From an uncultured Clostridia bacterium (GTDB lineage: Bacteria > Bacillota > Clostridia > Oscillospirales > CAG-272), in contig CAMYUQ010000009.1 in the NCBI GenBank assembly GCA_947302045.1, forward strand, positions 1-33,189: 33,189 nt of DNA, in the 5' to 3' direction. The notes under the pieces were generated by a model. It made no database searches. It was not told the origin of the DNA and worked only from the letters and a program-made list of their open reading frames with translations. Positions 16,423 through 24,435 of the stretch are shown piece after piece. Position 1 is the first letter of the stretch, and each line of letters starts with the position of its first letter. Both the position numbers and the translations under genes were made by a program.

Positions 16423-17492
16423 AAAAAATATTGTTCCATATTCAAACGATCCACCGCGGAGGCGCCGAGCGCGTCATCGTCAACCTGGCGAACCGGTTTG
16501 CCGAGGCAGGTTACGAATGCGTTCTCGTCAACTCTTTTCGGGACGGAGAAGAATACCGTTGCAGTGAAAAGGTCAAACGGATCGTGCTGTTCGGATCGCA
16601 TCTGAGCGGCGCGCTGCTGCGCAATCTGAAATTGACCCGGGCGCTCCGCAACGTGTTGAAAGAGGAAAAACCCGACTGCGCGATCTCTTTTATGGCGGAG
16701 CCGAATTTCCGGCTGCTGCTCGCGGCGCGGGGACTGCCGGTGAAAACGGTCGTTTCGGTGCGAAACGATCCAAACCGGGAATATGCCGGCATCCTCTACC
16801 GGATCTTTGCAAAATATCTCTACCCGCGCGCCGACGGGATCGTTTTTCAAACCGAGGACGCAAAAAACTGGTTCCCGGAAAAGATCCGGGAAAAATCGAC
16901 CGTGATCTTCAATCAGGCGGACGAAAAATTTTACCGGAACGCCTTTGACGGTGAGCGGAAGAATATCGTTGCGGTGGGTCGCCTTTCGGGGCAGAAGAAC
17001 CACGCGCTCCTGATCCGGGCGTTCGCCAAAATCGCCGGGCAGACCGACGATGACCTGGTGATCTACGGAGAGGGAAAGCTCCGGGCGGAGCTGGAAGCTC
17101 TGATCGGAGAGCTCGGGATGCAAAACCGCGTATTCCTGCCCGGCGTCGTACAGGACGTTCCGGGGGCGATCGGGGCGGCGAAACTCTTCGTTCTGCCATC
17201 AGATTACGAGGGAATGCCAAACGCGCTCATGGAAGCGATGGCGTTGGGGCTGCCCTGTATCGCGACCGACTGTCCCTGCGGCGGACCGCGGGCACTGTTC
17301 GGCGCGGAATTGCGGGATTGTCTCGTTCCCGTGGGGGACGTTGACATAACGGCGGAGCGGATGATCGCCCTGCTCAAAGACGAAGAGACGCTTGACAGAA
17401 TCGGTCGTCTCGCGCAGGAAAAAGCCGCCGCGTTCCGTCCCGAGATCATTTTTTCCGAGTGGGAAAAGTTTATCACGTCGCGCCGGGAGTGA
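16419..17492 (+). CDS. GT4 glycosyltransferase
   Basis: This 357-aa GT-B enzyme begins with the glycine-rich GGAERVIVNLANRF, contains VGRLSGQKNHALLIRAFAKI and has the donor site YEGMPNALMEAMALGLP. It closely resembles the GT4 at 18051-19142 in all three blocks, so the two probably arose by duplication. The PLP-free donor pocket with CPCGGP is typical of GalNAc/GlcNAc-alpha transferases, but the substrate remains uncertain. The start overlaps the upstream stop in an ATGA. Confidence 0.87.
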   Translation: MKKILFHIQTIHRGGAERVIVNLANRFAEAGYECVLVNSFRDGEEYRCSEKVKRIVLFGSHLSGALLRNLKLTRALRNVLKEEKPDCAISFMAEPNFRLLLAARGLPVKTVVSVRNDPNREYAGILYRIFAKYLYPRADGIVFQTEDAKNWFPEKIREKSTVIFNQADEKFYRNAFDGERKNIVAVGRLSGQKNHALLIRAFAKIAGQTDDDLVIYGEGKLRAELEALIGELGMQNRVFLPGVVQDVPGAIGAAKLFVLPSDYEGMPNALMEAMALGLPCIATDCPCGGPRALFGAELRDCLVPVGDVDITAERMIALLKDEETLDRIGRLAQEKAAAFRPEIIFSEWEKFITSRRE

Positions 17493-17533
17493 CCGGGCAA
17501 CGGTTGAAAATGTTTTTTCGGAGGTTTTGAAAA

Positions 17534-18037
17534 ATGCTCGCTAAACTGATCCTTAAAAAACTGATGGGAAGTCTGAAATATGCCAGAAAGCACGGCATGA
17601 AGTGCGGGGAGGGATGCTCCGCCATGGGCGGCGTGAATTTCGGCGTCGAGCCCTATCTGATCACGCTCGGCGACCGCGTCAGGATTTCCAGCAACGTGCA
17701 TTTCATCACGCACGACGGCGGCACCTGGGCGTTTCGCCGCGAACCCGGAAACGAGGATATCGTCCGGTTCGGGAAGATCAAGGTCGGCAATGACAGTTTC
17801 ATCGGCGCGCATTCGATCATTATGCCGGGCGTGACGATCGGGAAAAACTGCGTTGTCGGCGCGGGAAGCGTCGTCACGAAGGATATTCCGGATCGGACGG
17901 TCGTGGCGGGCGTGCCTGCGCGCGTGATCTGCTCCACCGACGAATACGCGGAGAAATGCCGCGCCAAAATGCCGGAAAATTTCGATCCCAAAAAATACCG
18001 CGAAAACAAAAGAGCGTATTTAACGGAAATTCTGTGA
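17534..18037 (+). CDS. Hexapeptide-repeat acyltransferase (LbetaH)
   Basis: This 167-aa protein has the left-handed beta-helix pattern of hexapeptide acetyltransferases: ITLGDRVRISSNVHFITHD, then IKVGNDSFIGAHSIIMPGVTIGKNCVVGAGSVVTKDIPDRTVVAGVPARVI. The HD in FITHDGG can provide the catalytic histidine. It probably O-acetylates a sugar of the polysaccharide using acetyl-CoA. GGAGG sits well placed before the ATG. Confidence 0.88.
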   Translation: MLAKLILKKLMGSLKYARKHGMKCGEGCSAMGGVNFGVEPYLITLGDRVRISSNVHFITHDGGTWAFRREPGNEDIVRFGKIKVGNDSFIGAHSIIMPGVTIGKNCVVGAGSVVTKDIPDRTVVAGVPARVICSTDEYAEKCRAKMPENFDPKKYRENKRAYLTEIL

Positions 18038-18050
18038 AAAAGAGGATCGC

Positions 18051-19142
18051 ATGAAAGTTCTGTTTTTGGTCTCCCATCTCTCGGGCGGAGGCGCGGAGAG
18101 GACCGTGGCGTATCTTTCCGGATACCTTGCCCGAAACGGGGTCGATACCTGCGTCCTGTCGGTATCGGACAAAAAATTTTACGAGCTTGACGAGCGCGTG
18201 AGGTACGCGTCGCTCCATATTGCGAACGAGGAAAAAAATATCGTTGACAAATGGATCAAAGCGGTGCGGCGCACCGTTTTGATCAACCGGTTTATCGCAA
18301 AGGAAAAGCCGGACGTCGTTTTCTGTATGCTCTACCGGATGGCAAAATACCTGACGCTGACGAAAAACAGATCCTACAAACTGATCGTTTCCGAGCGGAA
18401 CAACCCCGCGGTCGTCAAAGCAAAAAAAGACGTCGACCTGCGCCGCCGCATCTTTTCCGCCTGTAACGGGATCGTTTTCCAGACTCTGCGCGCCCAAAAC
18501 TATTTTCCGGAAGAATTCCGGCGCAAGGGGGCGGTGATCCCCAACGCCGTCGGAAATGAACAGGTCTACCGTATCTCCCCGGTTTCCGACCGGGCGCAAA
18601 AGATCTGCGCGGTCGGGCGGCTCTGCCGGCAGAAGAATTACCCCCTGCTGATCCGGGCGTTCAAACGGGTTCTGGAAAAACACCCCGCCTACGTTCTGGA
18701 AATCTACGGAAACGGGCCGGATCTGCCCGCGCTGACCGAACTTGCCGGGTCGCTCGGCATTTCGGATCGCGTGCGCTTTTGCGGCATGAATCCGAACGTC
18801 GTGCAAAAGATCGCCGACGCCGCGTGCTACGTCCTGTGCTCCCTGTATGAGGGAATGCCGAACGCGCTCATGGAAGCGATGGCGGCAGGGGTCCCCTGCG
18901 TTGCCGTCGATTGCCCCAACGGCCCCGCCGAGCTGATCGCCGACGGTGAAAACGGGATCCTGATCCCCTGCGACGAGGAAGACGCTCTGGTCGGCGCGAT
19001 CCTGAAAATGATCGAAGATAAACAATTTGCCGAGCGCTGCGGGCTTCGCGCCAGAGAAATTCTGCGCACCCACGGGCTCGAAACGAACGCACAACAATAT
19101 TTGGAGTTTATAAATGATGTTGTCAGAGAGAACAGAACTTGA
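18051..19142 (+). CDS. GT4 glycosyltransferase, paralogue of the one at 16419
   Basis: This 363-aa GT-B enzyme begins with GGGAERTVAYLSGYL, contains VGRLCRQKNYPLLIRAFKRV and has the donor site YEGMPNALMEAMAAGVP. The same blocks occur in the gene at 16419-17492 with few changes. The donor loop reads CPNGPAELI. Its 3' end overlaps the polymerase gene by 29 nt, so the two are translationally coupled. Confidence 0.87.
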   Translation: MKVLFLVSHLSGGGAERTVAYLSGYLARNGVDTCVLSVSDKKFYELDERVRYASLHIANEEKNIVDKWIKAVRRTVLINRFIAKEKPDVVFCMLYRMAKYLTLTKNRSYKLIVSERNNPAVVKAKKDVDLRRRIFSACNGIVFQTLRAQNYFPEEFRRKGAVIPNAVGNEQVYRISPVSDRAQKICAVGRLCRQKNYPLLIRAFKRVLEKHPAYVLEIYGNGPDLPALTELAGSLGISDRVRFCGMNPNVVQKIADAACYVLCSLYEGMPNALMEAMAAGVPCVAVDCPNGPAELIADGENGILIPCDEEDALVGAILKMIEDKQFAERCGLRAREILRTHGLETNAQQYLEFINDVVRENRT

Positions 19143-20535
19143 AATGAGCGATCAGCCGGGCGCGCGTCTGACCAAGATCAGGCATCTGGCTTTTTACGCC
19201 TGCATGGCGCTTTTTTGGCTCACGCTCGTCCTGAACAATCTGGTCGGGCTGGGAATCCCCGTTTCCGTTTTTCTGATCTACGCGGTCGCGGTCGCGGTCG
19301 TCGGGGACCGGAGCGAGCTGATCGCCCTTGCGATCTGCTGTATTCCTTTCTCCTCCTCACTGCAATATAAATACGTCCTGCTGATCCTCGCGGGCGCCTA
19401 CCTGATCCGCTTTTTCCGCGACTTCGGAAAGATCAAGCTCTGGACGCTCTTCGCGCTGTCGATCCTGCTCTGGGAAGGTTTGCATGGGGCGACGCTCGGA
19501 TTTTCCCTCGTGGAATATTTCAGAGGATTTGCGGAACTCATTCTTTGCATCGTCATTTTTTCGAGCAGTTACCGGGACTACCGCTTCTCCCTGATCCGGC
19601 GGATGCTCGCGCTCTCCACGGCAGTCGTTTGCAGCATTATCTTCTTCAACCTGCTGCGGGAGGGCTCCGGCGTGGACTCCTTCTTCTCCGGATATTATCG
19701 GTTCGGGCAAGCCGTTGAGGAAGAGATCGAGAGCTTTGACGGAACCTTCAACCCCAACGAGCTGGGATTCATTTGCAATCTTTCCATCGTCGGTTTGCTG
19801 CAAGGGATCCACGCGCGGGAGGGCAAACCGCTCGATCTCGCGCTGATCCTTCTGCTGACGCTCTACGGCTTCCTCACGCTGTCGCGCTCGTTCCTGATCT
19901 GCTTTGCGCTGATCATCGTCCTGTTTCTCTTTGTCCGCAGCAAAAACATTTTCAGAACGATGGGTACGGTCGCCGGGGGCGGCGTCGGCGCAGGGCTCAT
20001 TTATTGGATCTACGTCAGTTTGTTCCCGAACGCGTATAGCTTGATGATCGCCCGGTGGGAAGTAGAAGATGTCAGCGGCGGCCGGCTGGAATTGTTTTCG
20101 TACTTCCATAAGCTTCTCTTTTCCTCTTTCTCAAATATGTTTTTCGGCATCGGTTTGCAAAACGTCAAGGAAAAGCTGCGTGCGTTATACGGAGGGTGGC
20201 TGCCGCCGCACAACGGCATTCAGGAGATCCTTGTGGTCTGGGGGCTTCCCGGCCTGATCCTGATGGTATGCTGGATCTGGGCGCTCATCCGGGACGCAAA
20301 ACGGTACGGCGGAAAGCTGCGGCTCGTCCATTTTCTGCCTTTTATTCTGGTATTCGTCAAAATGCAGACCGGGCAGTTTGTCCGCTCTGGGACCATGATG
20401 CTTTCTCTGACGCTTGTCTTCCTCAGTCTGTATCAGATCTTCCCATCCGATGAAAGCGGTCTTTTGCCGGATCCTTCGCCGGAAGAACCCGATCCGTCAA
20501 CCGATGCGTCATGCCTTCAAAAGGAATCAGCATAG
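19114..20535 (+). CDS. Wzy-type polysaccharide polymerase / O-antigen ligase family protein
   Basis: This 473-aa integral membrane protein has about ten to twelve hydrophobic segments and one large loop around residues 300-370. The loop holds SGGRLELF and GGWLPPHNGIQEILVVWG, matching the Wzy_C/O-antigen ligase pattern in which the conserved histidine lies in a PHN-like motif. It would join repeat units on the outer face of the membrane. The start at 19114 has GGAG (19103-19106) 7 nt upstream, 29 nt inside the previous gene. The last 25 residues are a polar, proline-rich tail. Confidence 0.87.
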   Translation: MMLSERTELEMSDQPGARLTKIRHLAFYACMALFWLTLVLNNLVGLGIPVSVFLIYAVAVAVVGDRSELIALAICCIPFSSSLQYKYVLLILAGAYLIRFFRDFGKIKLWTLFALSILLWEGLHGATLGFSLVEYFRGFAELILCIVIFSSSYRDYRFSLIRRMLALSTAVVCSIIFFNLLREGSGVDSFFSGYYRFGQAVEEEIESFDGTFNPNELGFICNLSIVGLLQGIHAREGKPLDLALILLLTLYGFLTLSRSFLICFALIIVLFLFVRSKNIFRTMGTVAGGGVGAGLIYWIYVSLFPNAYSLMIARWEVEDVSGGRLELFSYFHKLLFSSFSNMFFGIGLQNVKEKLRALYGGWLPPHNGIQEILVVWGLPGLILMVCWIWALIRDAKRYGGKLRLVHFLPFILVFVKMQTGQFVRSGTMMLSLTLVFLSLYQIFPSDESGLLPDPSPEEPDPSTDASCLQKESA

Positions 20536-20544
20536 AGGTAATCC

Positions 20545-21465
20545 ATGAAAACCAAGCGCTTGAAAAAAACTTTCTTTGAGCTCAACCAGCGGGGGTATCT
20601 GAAAATTCTTCCAGACCGGCTCTTCCTCAAAATAGAGTTTCGGATCCGGACCGGGCGTCCCCTGCGTTTGAAGGATCCGCAGACCTTCAACGAAAAACTG
20701 CAATGGCTCAAACTCTACGATAGGAAACCGATCTATACCACCATGGTCGATAAATACGCCGCCAAGCAGTACGTGGCGGAGCGGATCGGGGAGGAACACA
20801 TCATCCCGACGCTCGGCGTCTGGGATCGGTTTGACGACATTGATTTCGACGCGCTTCCCGATCAGTTCGTGCTCAAATGCACCCATGACAGCGGCGGACT
20901 CGTGATCTGCCACGATAAAAGCCGGCTCGACAGAGATGTCGCCCGGCAAAAGATCGAGAAATGCTTGCGCCGGAATTATTATTGGCACGGCAGGGAATGG
21001 CCTTATAAAAACGTGAAACCGCGGATCCTTGCCGAGTCGTATATGAAGGACGGAGAGCGCTACGATCTGCGGGATTATAAGTTCTACTGTTTTGACGGCG
21101 TTCCGCGCTTTTTGTATCTTTCCGAAGGGCTGGAAAACCACAAAACGGCAAGCATCAGCTTCCTTACCTGCGACTGGCAGTTTGCGCCCTACGGGCGCAG
21201 CGACTTCAAGCCGTTTGAATCGCTTCCGCCAAAGCCCGAAAAGCTGGACGAAATGTTGTCCCTTGCCGCAAAACTTTCGGCGGGATTTCCTTTTTTGAGA
21301 GTGGATCTCTACCAGATCAACGGGAAAGTCTATTTTTCCGAACTGACCTTCTCGCCCTGCGGCGGCTTTATGCCTTTCCGGGATAGCAGCCACGACGCGG
21401 AGATCGGAAAAATGCTCCGTCTGCCGAAAAAAGAGAAAGCCCGTCATCATGGAGAAACCGCATGA
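20545..21465 (+). CDS. TupA-like ATP-grasp protein
   Basis: This 306-aa protein matches the TupA-like ATP-grasp family of capsule and teichuronopeptide clusters. The recognisable blocks are FNEKLQWLKLYDRKP, VDKYAAKQYV, FVLKCTHDSGG, ILAESYM, YDLRDYKFYCFDG, and RVDLYQINGKVYFSELTFSPCGG near the C-terminus. ATP-grasp enzymes activate a carboxylate as acyl phosphate and join it to an amine or other acceptor, so this may attach an amino acid or peptide to the glycan. Other family members have no proven activity. The end overlaps the next start by four bases. Confidence 0.88.
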   Translation: MKTKRLKKTFFELNQRGYLKILPDRLFLKIEFRIRTGRPLRLKDPQTFNEKLQWLKLYDRKPIYTTMVDKYAAKQYVAERIGEEHIIPTLGVWDRFDDIDFDALPDQFVLKCTHDSGGLVICHDKSRLDRDVARQKIEKCLRRNYYWHGREWPYKNVKPRILAESYMKDGERYDLRDYKFYCFDGVPRFLYLSEGLENHKTASISFLTCDWQFAPYGRSDFKPFESLPPKPEKLDEMLSLAAKLSAGFPFLRVDLYQINGKVYFSELTFSPCGGFMPFRDSSHDAEIGKMLRLPKKEKARHHGETA

Positions 21466-22343
21466 TCAGCGTGATTATCACGACCTATAAACGTCCTGCC
21501 GAAATCGTTGCGCGCGCGCTGGAAAGCGTCCTGCGGCAAACCTGTCCGGCGTCCGAGATCATCGTGGTGGACGACAGTCCGGCGGATTTTCCGGGCAGAG
21601 ACGACGTTGCGGATCTGATCCGGCAGAAATCGTTCGCATACGAAAAAGAGATCCGATATATCCGCCACGACGTCAACCGCGGCGCCTGCGCCGCCCGGAA
21701 CACCGGTTTGCGGCACGCCGGATGTGATTTTGTGGCTTTTCTGGACGATGACGACGAATGGCTCCCGGAAAAATTGGAGAAGCAGGTTTCGCTCATGCAG
21801 CGGGAGAACGTCGCGCTGGTTTATTGCGACGCCAACGTTCAGAACGACAAAACCGGCGAGCGTTTCCGGAGAGGACAAAAATGTTGCAGGGGCAACGTGT
21901 TTGACGAGCTGATCCTGCAAAATTTTATCGGCTCGACCTCTTATCCTCTGATCCGGAAATCCGCGTTGGAGGAGATCGGCGGCTTCGACGAAAGTTTGCA
22001 ATCCGGGCAGGATTTTGACGTGTGGCTGCGGATCGCGCAGAAGTACCCGGTGGATTACGTGGATGAGCCGCTGGTGATTTACCATTGGCACGAGGGAGAG
22101 CAGATCACCAAAAATCCCCGAAAAAGACTGGCAGGGCTTACCGCGATCAACCGCAAGCACGCGGCGTACCTGGCGGCGCACCCCGGCGCTTATTGGGAGA
22201 GATACAGCAAACTGATCCCTTTCTACGTTGCCTGTCGTATGCGCGGGAAGGCGCTTGCCGTCTGGTTTGCCTGTGTGAGAAAAAAGCCCCTGTACCTGAA
22301 AAAGAATCTCCGGATGCTGAGAAACTGTTTCCGGAAAAAATGA
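21462..22343 (+). CDS. GT2 family glycosyltransferase
   Basis: This 293-aa GT-A enzyme starts with SVIITTYKRP, has EIIVVDDSP for nucleotide binding, NRGACAARNTG, and the metal-binding acidic run FLDDDDEW near residue 92. The later GGFDESLQSGQDFDVWLR carries the catalytic-base region of family GT2. It is the only GT-A transferase in the operon. Confidence 0.9.
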   Translation: MISVIITTYKRPAEIVARALESVLRQTCPASEIIVVDDSPADFPGRDDVADLIRQKSFAYEKEIRYIRHDVNRGACAARNTGLRHAGCDFVAFLDDDDEWLPEKLEKQVSLMQRENVALVYCDANVQNDKTGERFRRGQKCCRGNVFDELILQNFIGSTSYPLIRKSALEEIGGFDESLQSGQDFDVWLRIAQKYPVDYVDEPLVIYHWHEGEQITKNPRKRLAGLTAINRKHAAYLAAHPGAYWERYSKLIPFYVACRMRGKALAVWFACVRKKPLYLKKNLRMLRNCFRKK

Positions 22344-22382
22344 CCGTTCGGATCTGAATAACCCAGCAAGCGAGGATTTACC

Positions 22383-23903
22383 GTGTCAAGTCGTGCGAAA
22401 AAAGCAAAATGGAATATTATCATATCTCTCCTGGCGCAAGCCGTCGCCCTTGTTTGCGGTTTTATTGCCCCGCGGCTTCTGCTCCGCAAGTTTGGTTCGG
22501 AAGCTTACGGCGCCACCACCTCGATCGCAAGTTTTTTGGCCTATATCACTCTGTTGGAGGGTGGGATCGGCGGCGTTGCGCGCGCCGCGCTTTATAAACC
22601 GCTCTCAAACCGCAATCCGGTCGACACCGGCGCGATCTTTTACGAAATCAAACGTTTCTTCCGGATCGTTGCCTGCGTTTTCGCGCTCTACGTTCTGATC
22701 CTTGCCGTTTCCTACAAAAGCATTTCCGGCTTGCAGTATTTCGACTGGATCTCCTCTGCGGTTCTGGTCGTCGTCATCAGTTTTTCCACCTTTGCGCAAT
22801 ATTTCTTCGGCATCTCCAATACCATTCTGATTCAGGCGGATCAAAAACAGTACCTGATCCAGGCGCTCAACATCACAACGACCGTTTTGAACACGGTAAT
22901 GGTCGTGATCATGGTCCGGTTGAACGTTTCCCTGATCCTGATCAAGCTGTTCAGCAGCTGCGTTTTCTTCATAAAGCCGCTCTTTCTTTACCTATACGTA
23001 AAGAGAAAATACGTTCTGGTCAAGCCGGAGAGCAAAAAAAGCAATCTGTTGAGCCAGAAATGGACCGGTTTGGGTCAGCATATCGCATATTTCTTTCATT
23101 CCAATACCGACGTCGTGGTCCTGACCCTTTTGGCGGATTTGAAAACGGTCGCCGTCTATTCGGTATATCACATGGTCATCACGCACCTGAAAAATATTGC
23201 TTCCTCCTTTGCGCAGGGCATGGAGGCGCTGTTCGGCAACATGATCGCGAAGGAAGAACACGACAATCTGCAAAAAGCTTTCGGTTTTTATGAAACGCTC
23301 ATTTCTTTTGTATGTATCGTTCTCTTTTCGACGACTGCCGTGATGATTTTGCCTTTTGTCAGTTTGTATACCGCAAAAATCACCGACACCAACTATTATC
23401 ACCCTGCGTTCGCGTTCGTTCTGATCCTGGCGGAAGTTCTGACCTGCCTGCGGCAACCGTACCACTCGGCGATCATCGCTGCCGGACATTTCAAACAGAC
23501 GCGTATGGCGGCATACGGGGAAACGCTGCTGAATATTTCCATTTCCGTGATCCTGGTCCTGCGGTTCAGTCTGGTCGGCGTGGCGATCGGAACCGCCGTT
23601 TCGGTCGGATTCCGGTTCCTGTATTACGCGATCTATCTCTCAAAATATATTCTGAAACGCAATATTCTCTTATTTGTCAAGCGGATGTGCGTCAATTCCG
23701 CCTCGTTTGCCGTCGCGATTTTCGCCGGAATGCAGATCCTTTCCAGAATGACGATCTCAAATTATATGGAGTGGATCCTCGCCGCGATCCCGGCCGGGAT
23801 CGTTTCTCTCGCCGTTGCGGTGCTTTCCGTCTTCCTCTTCTATCGCTCGGATCTGATCCCGATTTTCAAAAAATTGATTCCGAAAAAGCGAAAGGCCGGA
23901 TAA
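22383..23903 (+). CDS. Wzx-type polysaccharide repeat-unit flippase
   Basis: This 506-aa membrane protein of the MATE/MOP superfamily has roughly 12-14 hydrophobic helices, of the type that moves lipid-linked oligosaccharide across the membrane. It begins AKWNIIISLLAQAVALVCGF and contains LEGGIGG and YGATTSIASFLAYITL, as in Wzx/RfbX-like proteins. The start is GTG 22383, with GAGG about 8 nt upstream. It is the last gene of the operon and is followed by the bidirectional terminator. Confidence 0.9.
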   Translation: MSSRAKKAKWNIIISLLAQAVALVCGFIAPRLLLRKFGSEAYGATTSIASFLAYITLLEGGIGGVARAALYKPLSNRNPVDTGAIFYEIKRFFRIVACVFALYVLILAVSYKSISGLQYFDWISSAVLVVVISFSTFAQYFFGISNTILIQADQKQYLIQALNITTTVLNTVMVVIMVRLNVSLILIKLFSSCVFFIKPLFLYLYVKRKYVLVKPESKKSNLLSQKWTGLGQHIAYFFHSNTDVVVLTLLADLKTVAVYSVYHMVITHLKNIASSFAQGMEALFGNMIAKEEHDNLQKAFGFYETLISFVCIVLFSTTAVMILPFVSLYTAKITDTNYYHPAFAFVLILAEVLTCLRQPYHSAIIAAGHFKQTRMAAYGETLLNISISVILVLRFSLVGVAIGTAVSVGFRFLYYAIYLSKYILKRNILLFVKRMCVNSASFAVAIFAGMQILSRMTISNYMEWILAAIPAGIVSLAVAVLSVFLFYRSDLIPIFKKLIPKKRKAG

Positions 23904-23920
23904 CGCCGACCCGCAGAAAA

Positions 23921-23966
23921 AACCGTAGGGTTTCACCTGACCGACCGTGAAACCCTACGGTTTTTT
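23921..23966. terminator. Bidirectional terminator between the flippase and 62-aa genes
   Basis: The perfect 16-bp stem AACCGTAGGGTTTCAC / GTGAAACCCTACGGTT has a 10-nt loop, an A run on the left and a T run on the right. It can end the polysaccharide operon on the plus strand and the small 62-aa gene on the minus strand. Confidence 0.92.
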
Positions 23967-23987
23967 CGCGTTCCGGATCCGCCGGTT

Positions 23988-24176
23988 TCACGCCTTGCCT
24001 GCAAGCACCGTGCCGACGCGGCAGAGCACTTCTCCCGTCGTTTGCGCCGCGCGCATCATTTTCATGCGTTTCGTGTTCCGCGCCGCCGCGATCCCTCCCG
24101 CAACCGCCGCCGTCACCCCTGCCGATACCGCCGCCGTCGCGATCATCCGGATCACCGTCTTTTTCCTGTTTTCCAT
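23988..24176 (-). CDS. Small membrane protein, 62 aa, unknown function
   Basis: A basic N-terminus (MENRKKTVIRM) is followed by one alanine/glycine-rich hydrophobic segment (TAAVSAGVTAAVAGGIAAA, about residues 14-32) and a basic, methionine-rich tail. GGAG (24186-24189) lies about 9 nt upstream of the ATG, and the terminator at 23921-23966 is correctly placed to end it. The family is not recognised. It transcribes away from dnaA, leaving a pyrimidine-rich divergent region between them. Confidence 0.65.
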   Translation of the reverse strand: MENRKKTVIRMIATAAVSAGVTAAVAGGIAAARNTKRMKMMRAAQTTGEVLCRVGTVLAGKA

Positions 24177-24177
24177 C

Positions 24178-24285
24178 CTGTTTTTTCTCCTTTCTTTCGT
24201 TTTTTTGTTTGCCCTTTTTTCTTCTATTCTTTCCCCTCTTCCCCCGTTTTTATTCCCGTTTGTTTCCGTTTTTTTGCAAAAAGAA
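24178..24285. other. Long plus-strand polypyrimidine tract upstream of dnaA
   Basis: More than 100 bp are almost wholly C and T on the plus strand (purine-rich on the minus strand), broken by a few G/A residues. It forms the leader of the 62-aa gene. No tandem repeat unit is evident. Confidence 0.7.
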
Positions 24286-24370
24286 TAAGAACCGTTCTTT
24301 GTTTTTGCCCCTTTTTCGCAAATTTTGGCACGATTTTTCGGAAAAACCGTAAAAAATCCGCGCTCCCCCC

Positions 24371-24399
24371 TTGTAAAATCGCTCTATTTATGCTACAAT
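24371..24399 (+). promoter_or_regulatory. Probable dnaA promoter
   Basis: TTGTAA (24371-24376) and TACAAT (24394-24399) with a 17-bp spacer, 36 bp before the dnaA start. An AT-rich run (TATTATATATATTATA) follows. No TTTTCCACA box overlaps it, so visible autoregulation by DnaA is lacking here. Confidence 0.65.
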
Positions 24400-24435
24400 A
24401 TTATATATATTATAGGGTATTATTGTGAGGATTTT

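Noticed and set aside
24177..24435. DnaA boxes upstream of dnaA, as in the bipartite origin of B. subtilis
   Set aside because: I found no TTTTCCACA or TTATCCACA on either strand in this interval.
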